The notes below the pieces were generated by a model. That model searched no databases. It had not been told where the DNA came from and saw nothing but the letters and a program-made list of their open reading frames with translations. A program made the position numbers and the translations under genes. This document shows positions 34,127 through 43,975 of a stretch of DNA of 64,000 nt, piece after piece. The stretch is from positions 1-64,000 of the forward strand of contig NZ_JGYU01000004.1 in the NCBI RefSeq assembly GCF_000741135.1, in the 5' to 3' direction. The stretch's first letter is position 1. Every line of letters starts with the position of its first letter. This DNA comes from Bifidobacterium choerinum (GTDB lineage: Bacteria; Actinomycetota; Actinomycetes; Actinomycetales; Bifidobacteriaceae).

Positions 34127-35743
34127 TCACTGCTGCACGTGCACGGTCACCCCGTGGTCGGGGCCCTGCACGGCGAAGTCGTAGAACCATTCGGCCACGT
34201 CCCAGCCGATGCCGACGCAGCCGTGCGACGTGTTCGCGCCGAGCGCGGCGATCTGCGCGTCGGAGTATGGCGCGTCGGTGGCGATGCGGTGGATCGCGCA
34301 GCCGCTCTTCGAGAAGTAGTTGACGAAGCCGACGTCGGGCGCGTCCCACGTCTCCTTCGTGCCGTCGGAGAGCGTGAGCGTGCCGCTCATGTGCTGCGAC
34401 GGGTACTTGAGCCAGACCTCGAAGTCGCCCAGCGGCGTGCACAGGTCGCCGCTCGGCTGGCATGCGCCGGTGGCGTAGTCGTTGCCCTGGCCGGCGGACA
34501 TGCTGAAGGCCTTGACTTGCTTGCCGTTCTCATAGGCGTAGACCTTGTGGTCGCTCAGGTCGACGACGACGTGGCGCTTCGTCTTCTTGACGGCCATCGG
34601 ATCGACCTCGCCGTCCACCTTCACGTCGCCGTCGCCGGCGGCGAAGGCCTTGGCGGCCTGCTCGCCGACGCCCTGGTCGGCGCCGTCCTTGATCCGCACG
34701 CCGTCGTGGCCCTCCTTGAGGACGACGACGTCCTCGTCGTTGTTGTTGACGATGACCTCGCGGTCCTCCTTCGTCGTCGAGTAGTGCGGCTTGATGTCCT
34801 CGTCGTAGTGGCTCTGCAGCTTGCCCGCGTCGAAGACGACGACGCCGGAGCGCGTCTCGCCGTCCTTGAGCGTCGACTCCTCGTTCGGCTCGATGCGCGA
34901 GGCGTCGACGAGCGCCGCCGGGGAGAAGGTCGCGACCTTCTCGTCGCCGACCGTGATGCCGGCCTTCGCGTCGATGAGTCTGTTGAGCGCGTCGCGCGCC
35001 TGGTCGGCGGTCGCGTCGGGGACGTTCGGCTCGATCGTGTCCATCGTCAGCGCCACCGTCTTCGCGCCGGCGGAGCCGAGCGACTCGATCGCGGCGACGG
35101 CCTCGTCGGCGACGGCCTTCGCGTCGGCGCCGGAGCCGTTCGCGCCGGGCACCGTCTCGACGTGCGTGCCGTCCTCGGTGACCCGGAGCGTGGCGTCGAC
35201 CGGCTTCGCGCTGCTCGTGCCGAGCTTGGCGTCGAGCACGGTCGGATCGGTCTCGGGCGTGATCGTCGGGGCGACGTCGCGCTTGTCCCACGGCAGGTAG
35301 CGCGTCCAGAAGGAGCCGTCGCGCTTGGCGTCGACGGCCTGCTTCGCGATCGCGTCCGCGTCGACGTCGATGCCGAGGTCGGACGCGTCGATACTCGCCT
35401 GTGTCCCCTCATAGGTGACGGGCACCTGCACGGCGGCGACCTGGTCGTCGATCATGCGCGCGATCTGCTGCTCGCTCCTACCGGCGACGGAGTGTCCCCA
35501 CAGCGTCGTGCCCGGCAGCGCGCGGTTCTGGAAATAGGCGTAGGTCCCCCCGCACGCCGCGGCGGCGACCACGGCGACGCCGAGCACGACCCACGGCCAT
35601 ACGCGGCGGCGCCTGGCGTGTTCCCCGGACGCATGCTGCGCGATCTCCAGCTCGTCGACCTCAGGCGCCGGCGGCTGTCCCGGATCCACGCGGAAGCCGT
35701 CCCCGTCCGCGCCCATGTCATGGTTTCCATTGGAAAAAGACAT
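34127..35743 (-). CDS. L,D-transpeptidase (YkuD domain), membrane-anchored
   Basis: A 538-residue protein with a cytoplasmic N-terminus of about 45 residues, one transmembrane segment (residues 47-65, VWPWVVLGVAVVAAAACGG) and a long extracellular part. Two repeats resembling the PG_binding_4 domain occupy about residues 100-345. The C-terminal YkuD domain (about 405-538) has the conserved His in GCAIHRIATDA and the catalytic cysteine in TSHGCVGIGW. It should form 3-3 peptidoglycan cross-links or attach proteins to peptidoglycan. AAGGA precedes the ATG at 35743. A single-gene unit between pyrG and the SUF operon. Confidence 0.92.
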   Translation of the reverse strand: MSFSNGNHDMGADGDGFRVDPGQPPAPEVDELEIAQHASGEHARRRRVWPWVVLGVAVVAAAACGGTYAYFQNRALPGTTLWGHSVAGRSEQQIARMIDDQVAAVQVPVTYEGTQASIDASDLGIDVDADAIAKQAVDAKRDGSFWTRYLPWDKRDVAPTITPETDPTVLDAKLGTSSAKPVDATLRVTEDGTHVETVPGANGSGADAKAVADEAVAAIESLGSAGAKTVALTMDTIEPNVPDATADQARDALNRLIDAKAGITVGDEKVATFSPAALVDASRIEPNEESTLKDGETRSGVVVFDAGKLQSHYDEDIKPHYSTTKEDREVIVNNNDEDVVVLKEGHDGVRIKDGADQGVGEQAAKAFAAGDGDVKVDGEVDPMAVKKTKRHVVVDLSDHKVYAYENGKQVKAFSMSAGQGNDYATGACQPSGDLCTPLGDFEVWLKYPSQHMSGTLTLSDGTKETWDAPDVGFVNYFSKSGCAIHRIATDAPYSDAQIAALGANTSHGCVGIGWDVAEWFYDFAVQGPDHGVTVHVQQ

Positions 35744-35846
35744 AGCATTCCTTGTACGAAAAAATACGATGATTCGCTTCGATAATAGGGGAAGGTCGTG
35801 AACTTGACGAGCTCCACGGCCGAATGATGACAAAACATCCACGTTT

Positions 35847-35891
35847 GACCGGCCGGTCCCCGCATGTCAGTCATGCGGGGACCGGCCGGTC
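35847..35891 (-). terminator. Terminator after pyrG
   Basis: A 20-bp perfect stem (35847-35866 with 35872-35891) with a 5-nt loop lies between the pyrG stop codon and the L,D-transpeptidase start region. Confidence 0.8.
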
Positions 35892-35939
35892 GTGGTGCGC
35901 GCCGCGCCCGGGGATGCCTCAGGGGCGCGGCGACGGCGC

Positions 35940-37601
<1,662 letters not shown>

Positions 37602-37653
37602 GGGTCTCCATGGTATCGCCGCGTCGTGACATGCACAAGAAGGCGTTTCCGCT

Positions 37654-38517
37654 TCATCTCGCCTCGATGATCAGCTCGCTCGCCACGCCGTTGAGCTCGA
37701 CGACGTTGGGCGAATCCTCGTCCACATGCACGCCCGCGCCCACGATCGTGCGCGTGCGCAGCCCGCGTGTGCGCACGGCGAGCGGACGGTCCTTCGGCAC
37801 CGTGATGCGCGAGGTCGCGGACAGCTGGTTGACGTCGACGCGGCCGTCGAGCGACAGGCATGCGATGTCCATGTCGAGGTTGCAGTTCACCTCGACGTGC
37901 GCGTGCACGTCGTCGAGCGTGAGCCGCTGCGTGCGCACGTCGAGTTCGACGCCGGCGCAGTCGAGGCCGTGCACCTCCACCTCGTACGCCTTCGCCGCGC
38001 ATTCCATCGTCGTGACGTAGCGCAGCGGCACCGACAGCACGACGGAGACGTCGTCCTTGGCGAGCGTCTCGCTGATGCCCGGGCCGCGGTTGACGACGAC
38101 GTCGAGGCGTTTCGGGCGGTCGTCGATCGAGACCTTGAAATGCCGCGCGAGCGTCGCAACAGTATTCGACACGACGCGCACGCGCAGCTGTTCGCCGTCG
38201 TAGCCGCGGACCGTGCACGCGTAGAGCGACCCGCAGTCGATGTCGAAATGCTTGGCCTGCCCGATGTCGTAGTTCGTGACGCTTTCGTAGCGGTATTCGC
38301 CGGCGCCGCCGGCCTGGTCGATCGCGATGCCGAGCAGCGCGTCGACGCTGACGGCGAACACGTCGGAGAGCGCGACGAGGTTCTCGAGTTCGGGGCGGCC
38401 GGCGCCGCTCTCCCATTTGGAGATCGCCTGCCTGGAGACGCCGACGCGGTTCGCGAGCTGCTCCTGCGAGAGTCCCGACTGCCTGCGCAGGTCCTTGAGT
38501 TTTGTCGTGAAATCCAT
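37654..38517 (-). CDS. XRE-family regulator with C-terminal DUF4097-like beta domain
   Basis: A 287-residue protein. The N-terminal helix-turn-helix (residues 1-63) contains [21 protein letters not shown]. The rest (about 90-287) is a run of short beta strands with repeated VxV-type patterns, resembling the DUF4097 putative-adhesin beta-helix that often accompanies regulators of membrane or ABC systems. It has no transmembrane segment. AAGGA lies about 11 bases upstream of the ATG at 38517. Upstream on the same strand is the remnant of an ABC ATPase, which may once have been its target or partner. Confidence 0.85.
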   Translation of the reverse strand: MDFTTKLKDLRRQSGLSQEQLANRVGVSRQAISKWESGAGRPELENLVALSDVFAVSVDALLGIAIDQAGGAGEYRYESVTNYDIGQAKHFDIDCGSLYACTVRGYDGEQLRVRVVSNTVATLARHFKVSIDDRPKRLDVVVNRGPGISETLAKDDVSVVLSVPLRYVTTMECAAKAYEVEVHGLDCAGVELDVRTQRLTLDDVHAHVEVNCNLDMDIACLSLDGRVDVNQLSATSRITVPKDRPLAVRTRGLRTRTIVGAGVHVDEDSPNVVELNGVASELIIEAR

Positions 38518-38610
38518 GGATGTCTTATTCCTTTTCTTGCATTGCCGTGGTGTTGGAGTGCATTGACGACATATATTGTTTTGTCTCGGCATGGGCGCGG
38601 CCGACGTCGC

Positions 38611-38766
38611 TCACCGGGTGATGAGCGCATAGAGCAACGTGGATTTGCCGGCGCCCGACGGTCCCATGATTGCCGTGACGTCGCCGCGGCGCATGTCCAG
38701 ATCGAGGCCGTCGAGCATCTTCTGGTCGCCGCCGACGCCGGCGAAGGTCTGCGTCTGGCCCCCGGG
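38611..38766 (-). pseudogene. Remnant of an ABC transporter ATP-binding protein
   Basis: Only about 50 codons of an ABC ATPase can be read: QTFAGVGGDQKMLDGLDLDM, then Walker A in MGPSGAGKSTLLYA, then LITR and a stop codon. The signature motif, Walker B and everything downstream are missing. The proper N-terminus appears to be in a different frame further upstream. The remaining piece resembles the start of a MacB/LolD-type exporter ATPase. It lies just before the XRE regulator on the same strand. The gene is certainly non-functional. Confidence 0.75.
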
Positions 38767-38988
38767 CGCTGATGATCGTCGATCCGAGCATGCGCCCCCT
38801 CGGCTTCGGCGCGCCGCGGCTGCGCAGTGCGCTGCTGTGTCATCGTGGTTTCCCATCTGCTTGGCGGGAATGCCCTGATGGCGTTCCCACATCGACGGCT
38901 CCACGTTAGAGGGGCGGTGCGCGGCCGTTCCAGCAACGGACACCGGCACATGCGCCCGCGGACGCAACGATGCGTAGCATCGACGTCA

Positions 38989-39003
38989 TTGCAACGTTTG
39001 CAA
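38989..39003. promoter_or_regulatory. LacI-type operator-like dyad
   Basis: TTGCAACGTTTGCAA is a near-palindrome centred on ACGTTT and resembles operators of LacI-family sugar regulators. It lies between the end of the stand-alone amylase gene and the ABC remnant, on whose upstream side it would act. Related sites occur at 43798 and 49321. Confidence 0.5.
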
Positions 39004-39031
39004 CGCCTCGTTCACCACTGCGACGCTCTGC

Positions 39032-40630
39032 TCACCACTGCGGGGTCGACGGGTCGACGGCGCGCGACGCGGCCGGGTGCGTCCCTTTCGTCGCTCCCGC
39101 GTACAGCGCGACGGCCGAGGTCGGCGCAAGCGTCACCTGCACCTTGCCCTTGCGCACCTTCACGGTCTTCGAGCAGTCCTCGACGGCGTAGACGTCGCAG
39201 TACTCGCCGTCGGGCATCGTCGTGGCGAACTCGTGCGTGACCTCCTTTGCGCCGTTGTTGAACGCGACGAAGCCCTTGTCGCCGCGCGAGAACGCAAGCA
39301 GCGACGAGTCCGGCTCCTGCAGATCCTCGACCTTCATGCCGTGCACGTAGTTGTGGAACGCGATCATGCCGCGCGTCGGCGTCCAGCGCTGCTGGCAGTT
39401 CCAGTCGCCGCCGGCGGCCGCGCACGCCTCGTCGAAGTCGACGGCCGGCACCGACGTGTCGGTCGCGCCGGGAGCCCCGGCGTCGCGGTCGGCGAAACGG
39501 TAGTCGGAGAGCAGCCGCGGCGTGCCGTAGTCATAGGCGAGCAGGAACGCGTTCGCGAGCGCGTAGAGCGCGCCGTCCTTGTAGGTGATCGCCTGACCGG
39601 GGTTGCGCGCCGTGTCCCAGTTCGTCACGAAGACGTTCGCGTCCTTCGAGGCGATCGCGAACTTGTTGCGGCCGGTGTCGCCGAGGCGTTCGCCGAGGTC
39701 GGCGAGCGCCGAGACGTCGCCGCGCAGCGCCGAGTTGAGGTTGGAGACGTAGGCGAACTGCGTGACGGAGCCGGTGTTGAGGTAGTTGCGCGGCTGGATT
39801 CCGGACGCCTCCGCGGCGTTGCCGATGACCTCCTGGATCCAGTAGATGTCGTCTGGATCCTTGCCGACCTTCTCGGCCATCTGCGTTTTGACGGCCTGCA
39901 TGTCCTCGGCGCTGATGTGCTTGACGGCGTCCATGCGGAATCCCTTGACGCCCATGTCGTAGAGCTTGGCGAGGTAGTCGGTCTGGATGTCGCGCACCTT
40001 GTCGCTGGACGTGTCGAAGTCCCACATGCCGCTCAGGCGCCCCTCCTGCACCTCCTGCTGGTCCATGTACCCGGAGATGCTCGCGCCGTGCTCCCAGTCG
40101 TGGAAGTCCTTCGCATCGACGCCCTGCGGGTACTGGTCGTGGCCGCCGGTGAAGGCCGGGTATGCGCCGGTCGTCGGATCGTACTTCGAGCCGGCCACGC
40201 CCTCCTTCCATCCGCCGTCGTGCGCGGCGCCGGTCGTCTGGTTGAGCACGACGTCGGCGACGATGCCGACGCCCGCGGCAGCGCACGTGTCGATCATGTC
40301 CTTGAATTCGGCTTCGGTGCCGAGTTTCGAATCGAGCCTGTAGCTCACCGGCTGGTAGCTCGTCCACCACTGCGTGCCCTGAATCGACTCCTGCGGCGGC
40401 GAGACCTCGACATAGGCGACGCCTTCCGGACCATAGGTGTTCGTGCATTCCTTCGCGATTGACGTCCACGGCTGCTGGAACGCGATGACCTCGACGTCGG
40501 TGCGTTTCGGCGTCGCCGTGCTGCCGGTGTCCTTTGCGCCGCACGCCGGCGCCGCCGCGACGACGAGCGCCGCGCATGCGCATGCCGCCGCCGTCCTGAT
40601 CGACGCCCCGCGCCTGTTCCCGTATGCCAT
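39032..40630 (-). CDS. Secreted alpha-amylase (GH13), truncated paralogue of the ApuB amylase half
   Basis: A 532-residue protein. The N-terminus has a basic start and a hydrophobic stretch ending VVAAAPACGAKD. The cysteine there suggests a lipoprotein, although the lipobox is not canonical. The GH13 domain (about residues 40-400) has the nucleophile Asp in GFRMDAVKH and the acid/base Glu in WIQEVIGNA. Region I reads DVVLNQTTG and region IV TNWDTAR, so the histidines normally found there are Gln and Trp. An amylase C domain follows. The protein ends at AVDPSTPQW, exactly where the ApuB linker (AVDPSTPD) continues, so it looks like a partial copy of apuB. It has no starch-binding module or wall anchor. 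The start at 40630 has a GGCGG-type ribosome binding site. Confidence 0.85.
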   Translation of the reverse strand: MAYGNRRGASIRTAAACACAALVVAAAPACGAKDTGSTATPKRTDVEVIAFQQPWTSIAKECTNTYGPEGVAYVEVSPPQESIQGTQWWTSYQPVSYRLDSKLGTEAEFKDMIDTCAAAGVGIVADVVLNQTTGAAHDGGWKEGVAGSKYDPTTGAYPAFTGGHDQYPQGVDAKDFHDWEHGASISGYMDQQEVQEGRLSGMWDFDTSSDKVRDIQTDYLAKLYDMGVKGFRMDAVKHISAEDMQAVKTQMAEKVGKDPDDIYWIQEVIGNAAEASGIQPRNYLNTGSVTQFAYVSNLNSALRGDVSALADLGERLGDTGRNKFAIASKDANVFVTNWDTARNPGQAITYKDGALYALANAFLLAYDYGTPRLLSDYRFADRDAGAPGATDTSVPAVDFDEACAAAGGDWNCQQRWTPTRGMIAFHNYVHGMKVEDLQEPDSSLLAFSRGDKGFVAFNNGAKEVTHEFATTMPDGEYCDVYAVEDCSKTVKVRKGKVQVTLAPTSAVALYAGATKGTHPAASRAVDPSTPQW

Positions 40631-40787
40631 GTCGACCGCCTTTCCTCCCGCCGTCGACCTCGACGACGTCGCACCCACTCTAGCGCATGGCCGTGCATGG
40701 CGCGTCACATCGCCGGCAGGCGGATGGATATCGATGGAAGGAGAAAAAAGATGATTGATGATCGATATAGAACATCGATACCAAAAA

Positions 40788-40818
40788 GAGGAGGAAACCC
40801 GCTGTGGGTTTCCTCCTC
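40788..40818 (-). terminator. Terminator after the surface-protein gene
   Basis: A 13-bp perfect stem (40788-40800 with 40806-40818) with loop GCTGT is followed on the minus strand by five U residues (40783-40787). Confidence 0.88.
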
Positions 40819-40890
40819 CCCTGTCATCCGCGCTTGTCATCCGCGCTGCGTCGTCATGCGCGCGTCATCGGCGTGCGGATGACGGCCGAA

Positions 40891-43692
40891 TCAGTTACGC
40901 GTCGCGCGCTTTGAGGCGAGCAGCGTGACGCCGGCGAGCGCCAGAGCGGCGATCGCCGCAAGCGCCAGCGCGATCGACGAGCCGGTGCTCGCGATGTCCG
41001 CGGGGGTCGTCGTCGCGTCCGACGGCGTCTGTGCGCCGTCCGCCTCAGGCTTCACGGCAGGCGTGGCGTCCGGCTTGCCGGCGTCGCCGGGCTTGTCGGT
41101 GTCGCCGGGATCGTCGGTGTCGCCGGGATCGTTAGCGTCGCCGCCGTCGGCGCGTTCGAAGACGGCCTCCACGTAGACGGCTTCGCCCGGCATCGCGAAG
41201 GTACCGTCGGCGCCGACCTCGACGCCACCCTTCGTCACCTTCCAGCCGGCGAGTCGGTAGCCCTCGTCCGGCGTCGCGGTCAGCGTCACCGTCGTGCCGG
41301 GCGCGACATCCTGCATGCGGTCGGCGCTCGCGGTGCCGCCGATGCCGGCGGTGACGTGCACCGGGAACATCGTGTTCGCCACGCGCCACAGCTGGGTGCC
41401 GTAGAACGGGTTGGCGGTGCCGATGAGCATATGGTCATCGGTGTTCACGAAGATGCGCAGGCCGTGGTTGAAGGGGTCGCCGAAGCCGTCGTCGGCGACG
41501 GTCGTCACGTTGACGCCGCCGTCGGCCTGTTCGCTGATCTCGAAGAGGTTGAAGCCGCGCTTCGATTTGGCCAGATACGGCAGCGACTTGAAGAAGGCCT
41601 TGAGGTTGTTGACGCTGAGCAGCTTGACGAGCGTCTCGTAGATCTTCTTGAGGTTCTCAGGCATCTGCGGCGCGGCGGCGAGCAGCTGCTCGGTCTCCTC
41701 GTACATCTCGGCGAAGTCCTCAGAGGCCTTCTCGTCGAGCTGCGTGCCGAGCACGGTGAGCAGGTCGTTCGCCTGCAGCATGCGGGCGGCGGACTCCTCG
41801 TCGTTCAGGCTGCCGGGGACGATCGAGCCGTCGTTGATGCCGTCGACGAGCGCCTTGCGCTGCGCGTCGCTCAGCGTGACGTGCTGCGCCTCCTCGTCGG
41901 CGTCGTCCATGTCGGCGAGCGTCGCGGCGTTCAGGCGCGCGTCGGCGGCCTTGACCGCCCAGTCGACGAGTGCGTCGGCGTCGTCGGAGCGCGGACGGTC
42001 GTCGTTCTGCGCAGTGTCGCCGTCCTCGGACGCAAGCGTCGCAGCGGACGCCGTGTCGCGGTTGAGGATGAGCTCGACGAAGGTGCGCAGGTAGTGGACG
42101 GTGTTGTTCCAGTCCTTCTCGCTCATGTTGAGGATGTCGCCGTTCGTGAACTGCGCGATCGGCTCGAGCAGCGTCGTCGTGTTCATCGTCGACAGGTACA
42201 TCTTGCCCTCGTGCACGGTCGTCTGCCACGTGTACTGGTTCATGTGGTTGCCGTATCCAGAGCCCAGGCCCGTTGTGCCGCCGTCGGGGAAGGTCTCGTT
42301 CGGGTCGCCGACGAGCATTTCGACGTTTTCGTCGGCGTCCATGCGGTACAGGTTGATCGACTGTTCGAGGTTCGTCGCCTGCGTCACGAAGTTCATGCGC
42401 AGCGCGAAGCCCTGCAGCGCGCTCGAGACGTCGTTGTAGTCGCCGATGTACAGGTGGTCGTTGTAGATCTGCAGCGTGCACGCGCCGGCGCTCACGCGGC
42501 TCGCGTCGAGGCCGAAGGTGTACTTCGCGCCCTTCGACTTGTCACCGACGAGCGGACGCCACGTCCAGTCGGCCTTCTCGGTCGGGTCGCCGGAGTTCTC
42601 GCCGACGTAGATCGCGAAGGAGCGCAGCGTGCCGGTCTGCTCGTCGCGCGTCTCGCGGCTGCCGGTGCATACGACGACGTACAGCCTGCCGTTGAACTCG
42701 AGCACCTGGTAGATGCCGCCTCCGCCGTTGACGTCGGAGCGGTGGATCGCCGGCAGGTCGTCGAAGCTGGCCATGTCGGCGATGACCTTGTAGGAGCCGG
42801 GCACCGACGGCGTCTTCGAGGCGACGAGGTACGCCGCGCCGTTGCCGTCGGCGGTCGGCTTCAGGTCGCCTGCGATGAGCGCGTCCCTGAACGAGCCGAT
42901 CGCGCGCGTCGACATGAACACGTTCTACTTGACGAGCTCGCGGAAGCCTGCGGCGTCGACGCTGTCGTAGACCTTCGTCAGGCGGTCGCCGTCGGCCGGG
43001 TCGACCTCGTAGATGCACGGGAAGCCGTTCTGCATCGCCATCGCCGTGCCGATCTCCTGGGCCGTCAGCTCGGTGTTGTTCGTGTCCATGACCATGCCTT
43101 CGAAGTACAGCTTGCCGTTCATCTTGAACGCGCTGCGGAAGGTCGGGATGACGCCCTTGCCGCCGTCAACGCCTTCGGACTGGGACATCAGGATCTTCGT
43201 CTCGCCGGTCTTCACGTTGAACTTGAACAGCACGCCGCCGGCGCTCTTGCCGTCCGGCTCGCCGAGGTACATGTTGCCGGCGTAGAGCGTCTGGATCAGC
43301 GCCGTCGCCTCCTCGACGCTCATGCCCATGTTGGCCGACAGGCTGCCCTTGAGGATCGCCTGCACGCCGAGGCCTCCGTACATCGTGCCGATGTAGACCC
43401 AGTCGCCGGCCGATTCGGCGGCGTAGCTGTAGGACTGGCCGCGGTCGCCCTGACCCTGGTCCTTGGCCGAGATCGCGCCGTCGCCGATGTAGTCGACGAC
43501 GCCGTCGGCCGTCTCGAGGCCGTTTTCGGGATGGCTGACCTTCTGGAAGGTCATGCCGTTGTCCGACGCGTAGACGTTCGTGATGCGCCCGTCGAGATCG
43601 GTCTCCTGTGCGCCGGCGGGGCCGACGAGCGCGCCGATGAGCACGGCGCACGCCGAGACCGCGCCGATGGCGGCGCGTAGTTTGGTGGCCAT
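40891..43692 (-). pseudogene. Secreted propeller-like surface protein gene with an in-frame amber codon
   Basis: One reading frame of 934 codons is interrupted by a single TAG at 42925-42927. The N-terminal 255 residues start with a signal peptide (ending GPAGAQ). The following 675 codons stay in the same frame and continue the same fold. Repeated patterns such as DWVYIGTMYGGLG, DHLYIGDYND and GTQLWRV suggest a beta-propeller. A divergent InlB-type repeat (about residues 774-850), a Pro/Asp/Gly-rich linker and a sorting-like tail (IASTGSS, hydrophobic segment, SKRATRN) end it. No ribosome binding site precedes the second part, so independent restart is unlikely. No known enzyme is recognised. 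It may be a pseudogene, a readthrough gene or a sequencing error. Confidence 0.8.
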
Positions 43693-43797
43693 TGTTCTCC
43701 TCGAAGTTCGCTCGTTGGGGGAAAAGGACGGCGCGGGTGATTGCGCCTACGGCGAACAAGCATAGCATGCCGGGATGCATCCGCAGGCCCTATTCAC

Positions 43798-43808
43798 GCA
43801 ACGTTTGC
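43798..43808. promoter_or_regulatory. LacI-type operator-like site upstream of the surface protein
   Basis: GCAACGTTTGC lies 106 bp upstream of the surface-protein start. It shares the ACGTTTGC core with the sites at 38989 and 49321. A degenerate second copy (CGCAACGTGCC) follows at about 43819-43829. Confidence 0.45.
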
Positions 43809-43884
43809 TTCCTTGCCACGCAACGTGCCCTCGATGCCACGCGGCGTGTCCGGTGCATGGCCGTGCACGACGGGCGCATACGCG

Positions 43885-43924
43885 AAAGCGGGCAGACGGA
43901 CCCGAAGGTCAGTCTGCCCGCTTT
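43885..43924. terminator. Terminator after apuB
   Basis: A 13-bp stem (43885-43897 with 43912-43924) with a 14-nt loop. A T-run follows on the plus side and AAA/TTT on the minus side. It lies just past the apuB stop codon. Confidence 0.75.
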
Positions 43925-43975
43925 TGGTTGCCGTGACGCCGTTCAGGAGGACGACGTCATGTCAGCGTCCGACGC

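Noticed and set aside
40820-40880. GTCATCCGCGCT repeats downstream of the surface protein as a CRISPR or regulatory array
   Set aside because: Only two short direct copies occur, with irregular spacing; they are probably chance in GC-rich sequence.
42915-42927. Two separate genes at 42925-43692 and 40891-42921
   Set aside because: Both parts are in one frame with only a TAG between, no ribosome binding site precedes the second, and the domain pattern continues across. A single interrupted gene is the simpler reading.
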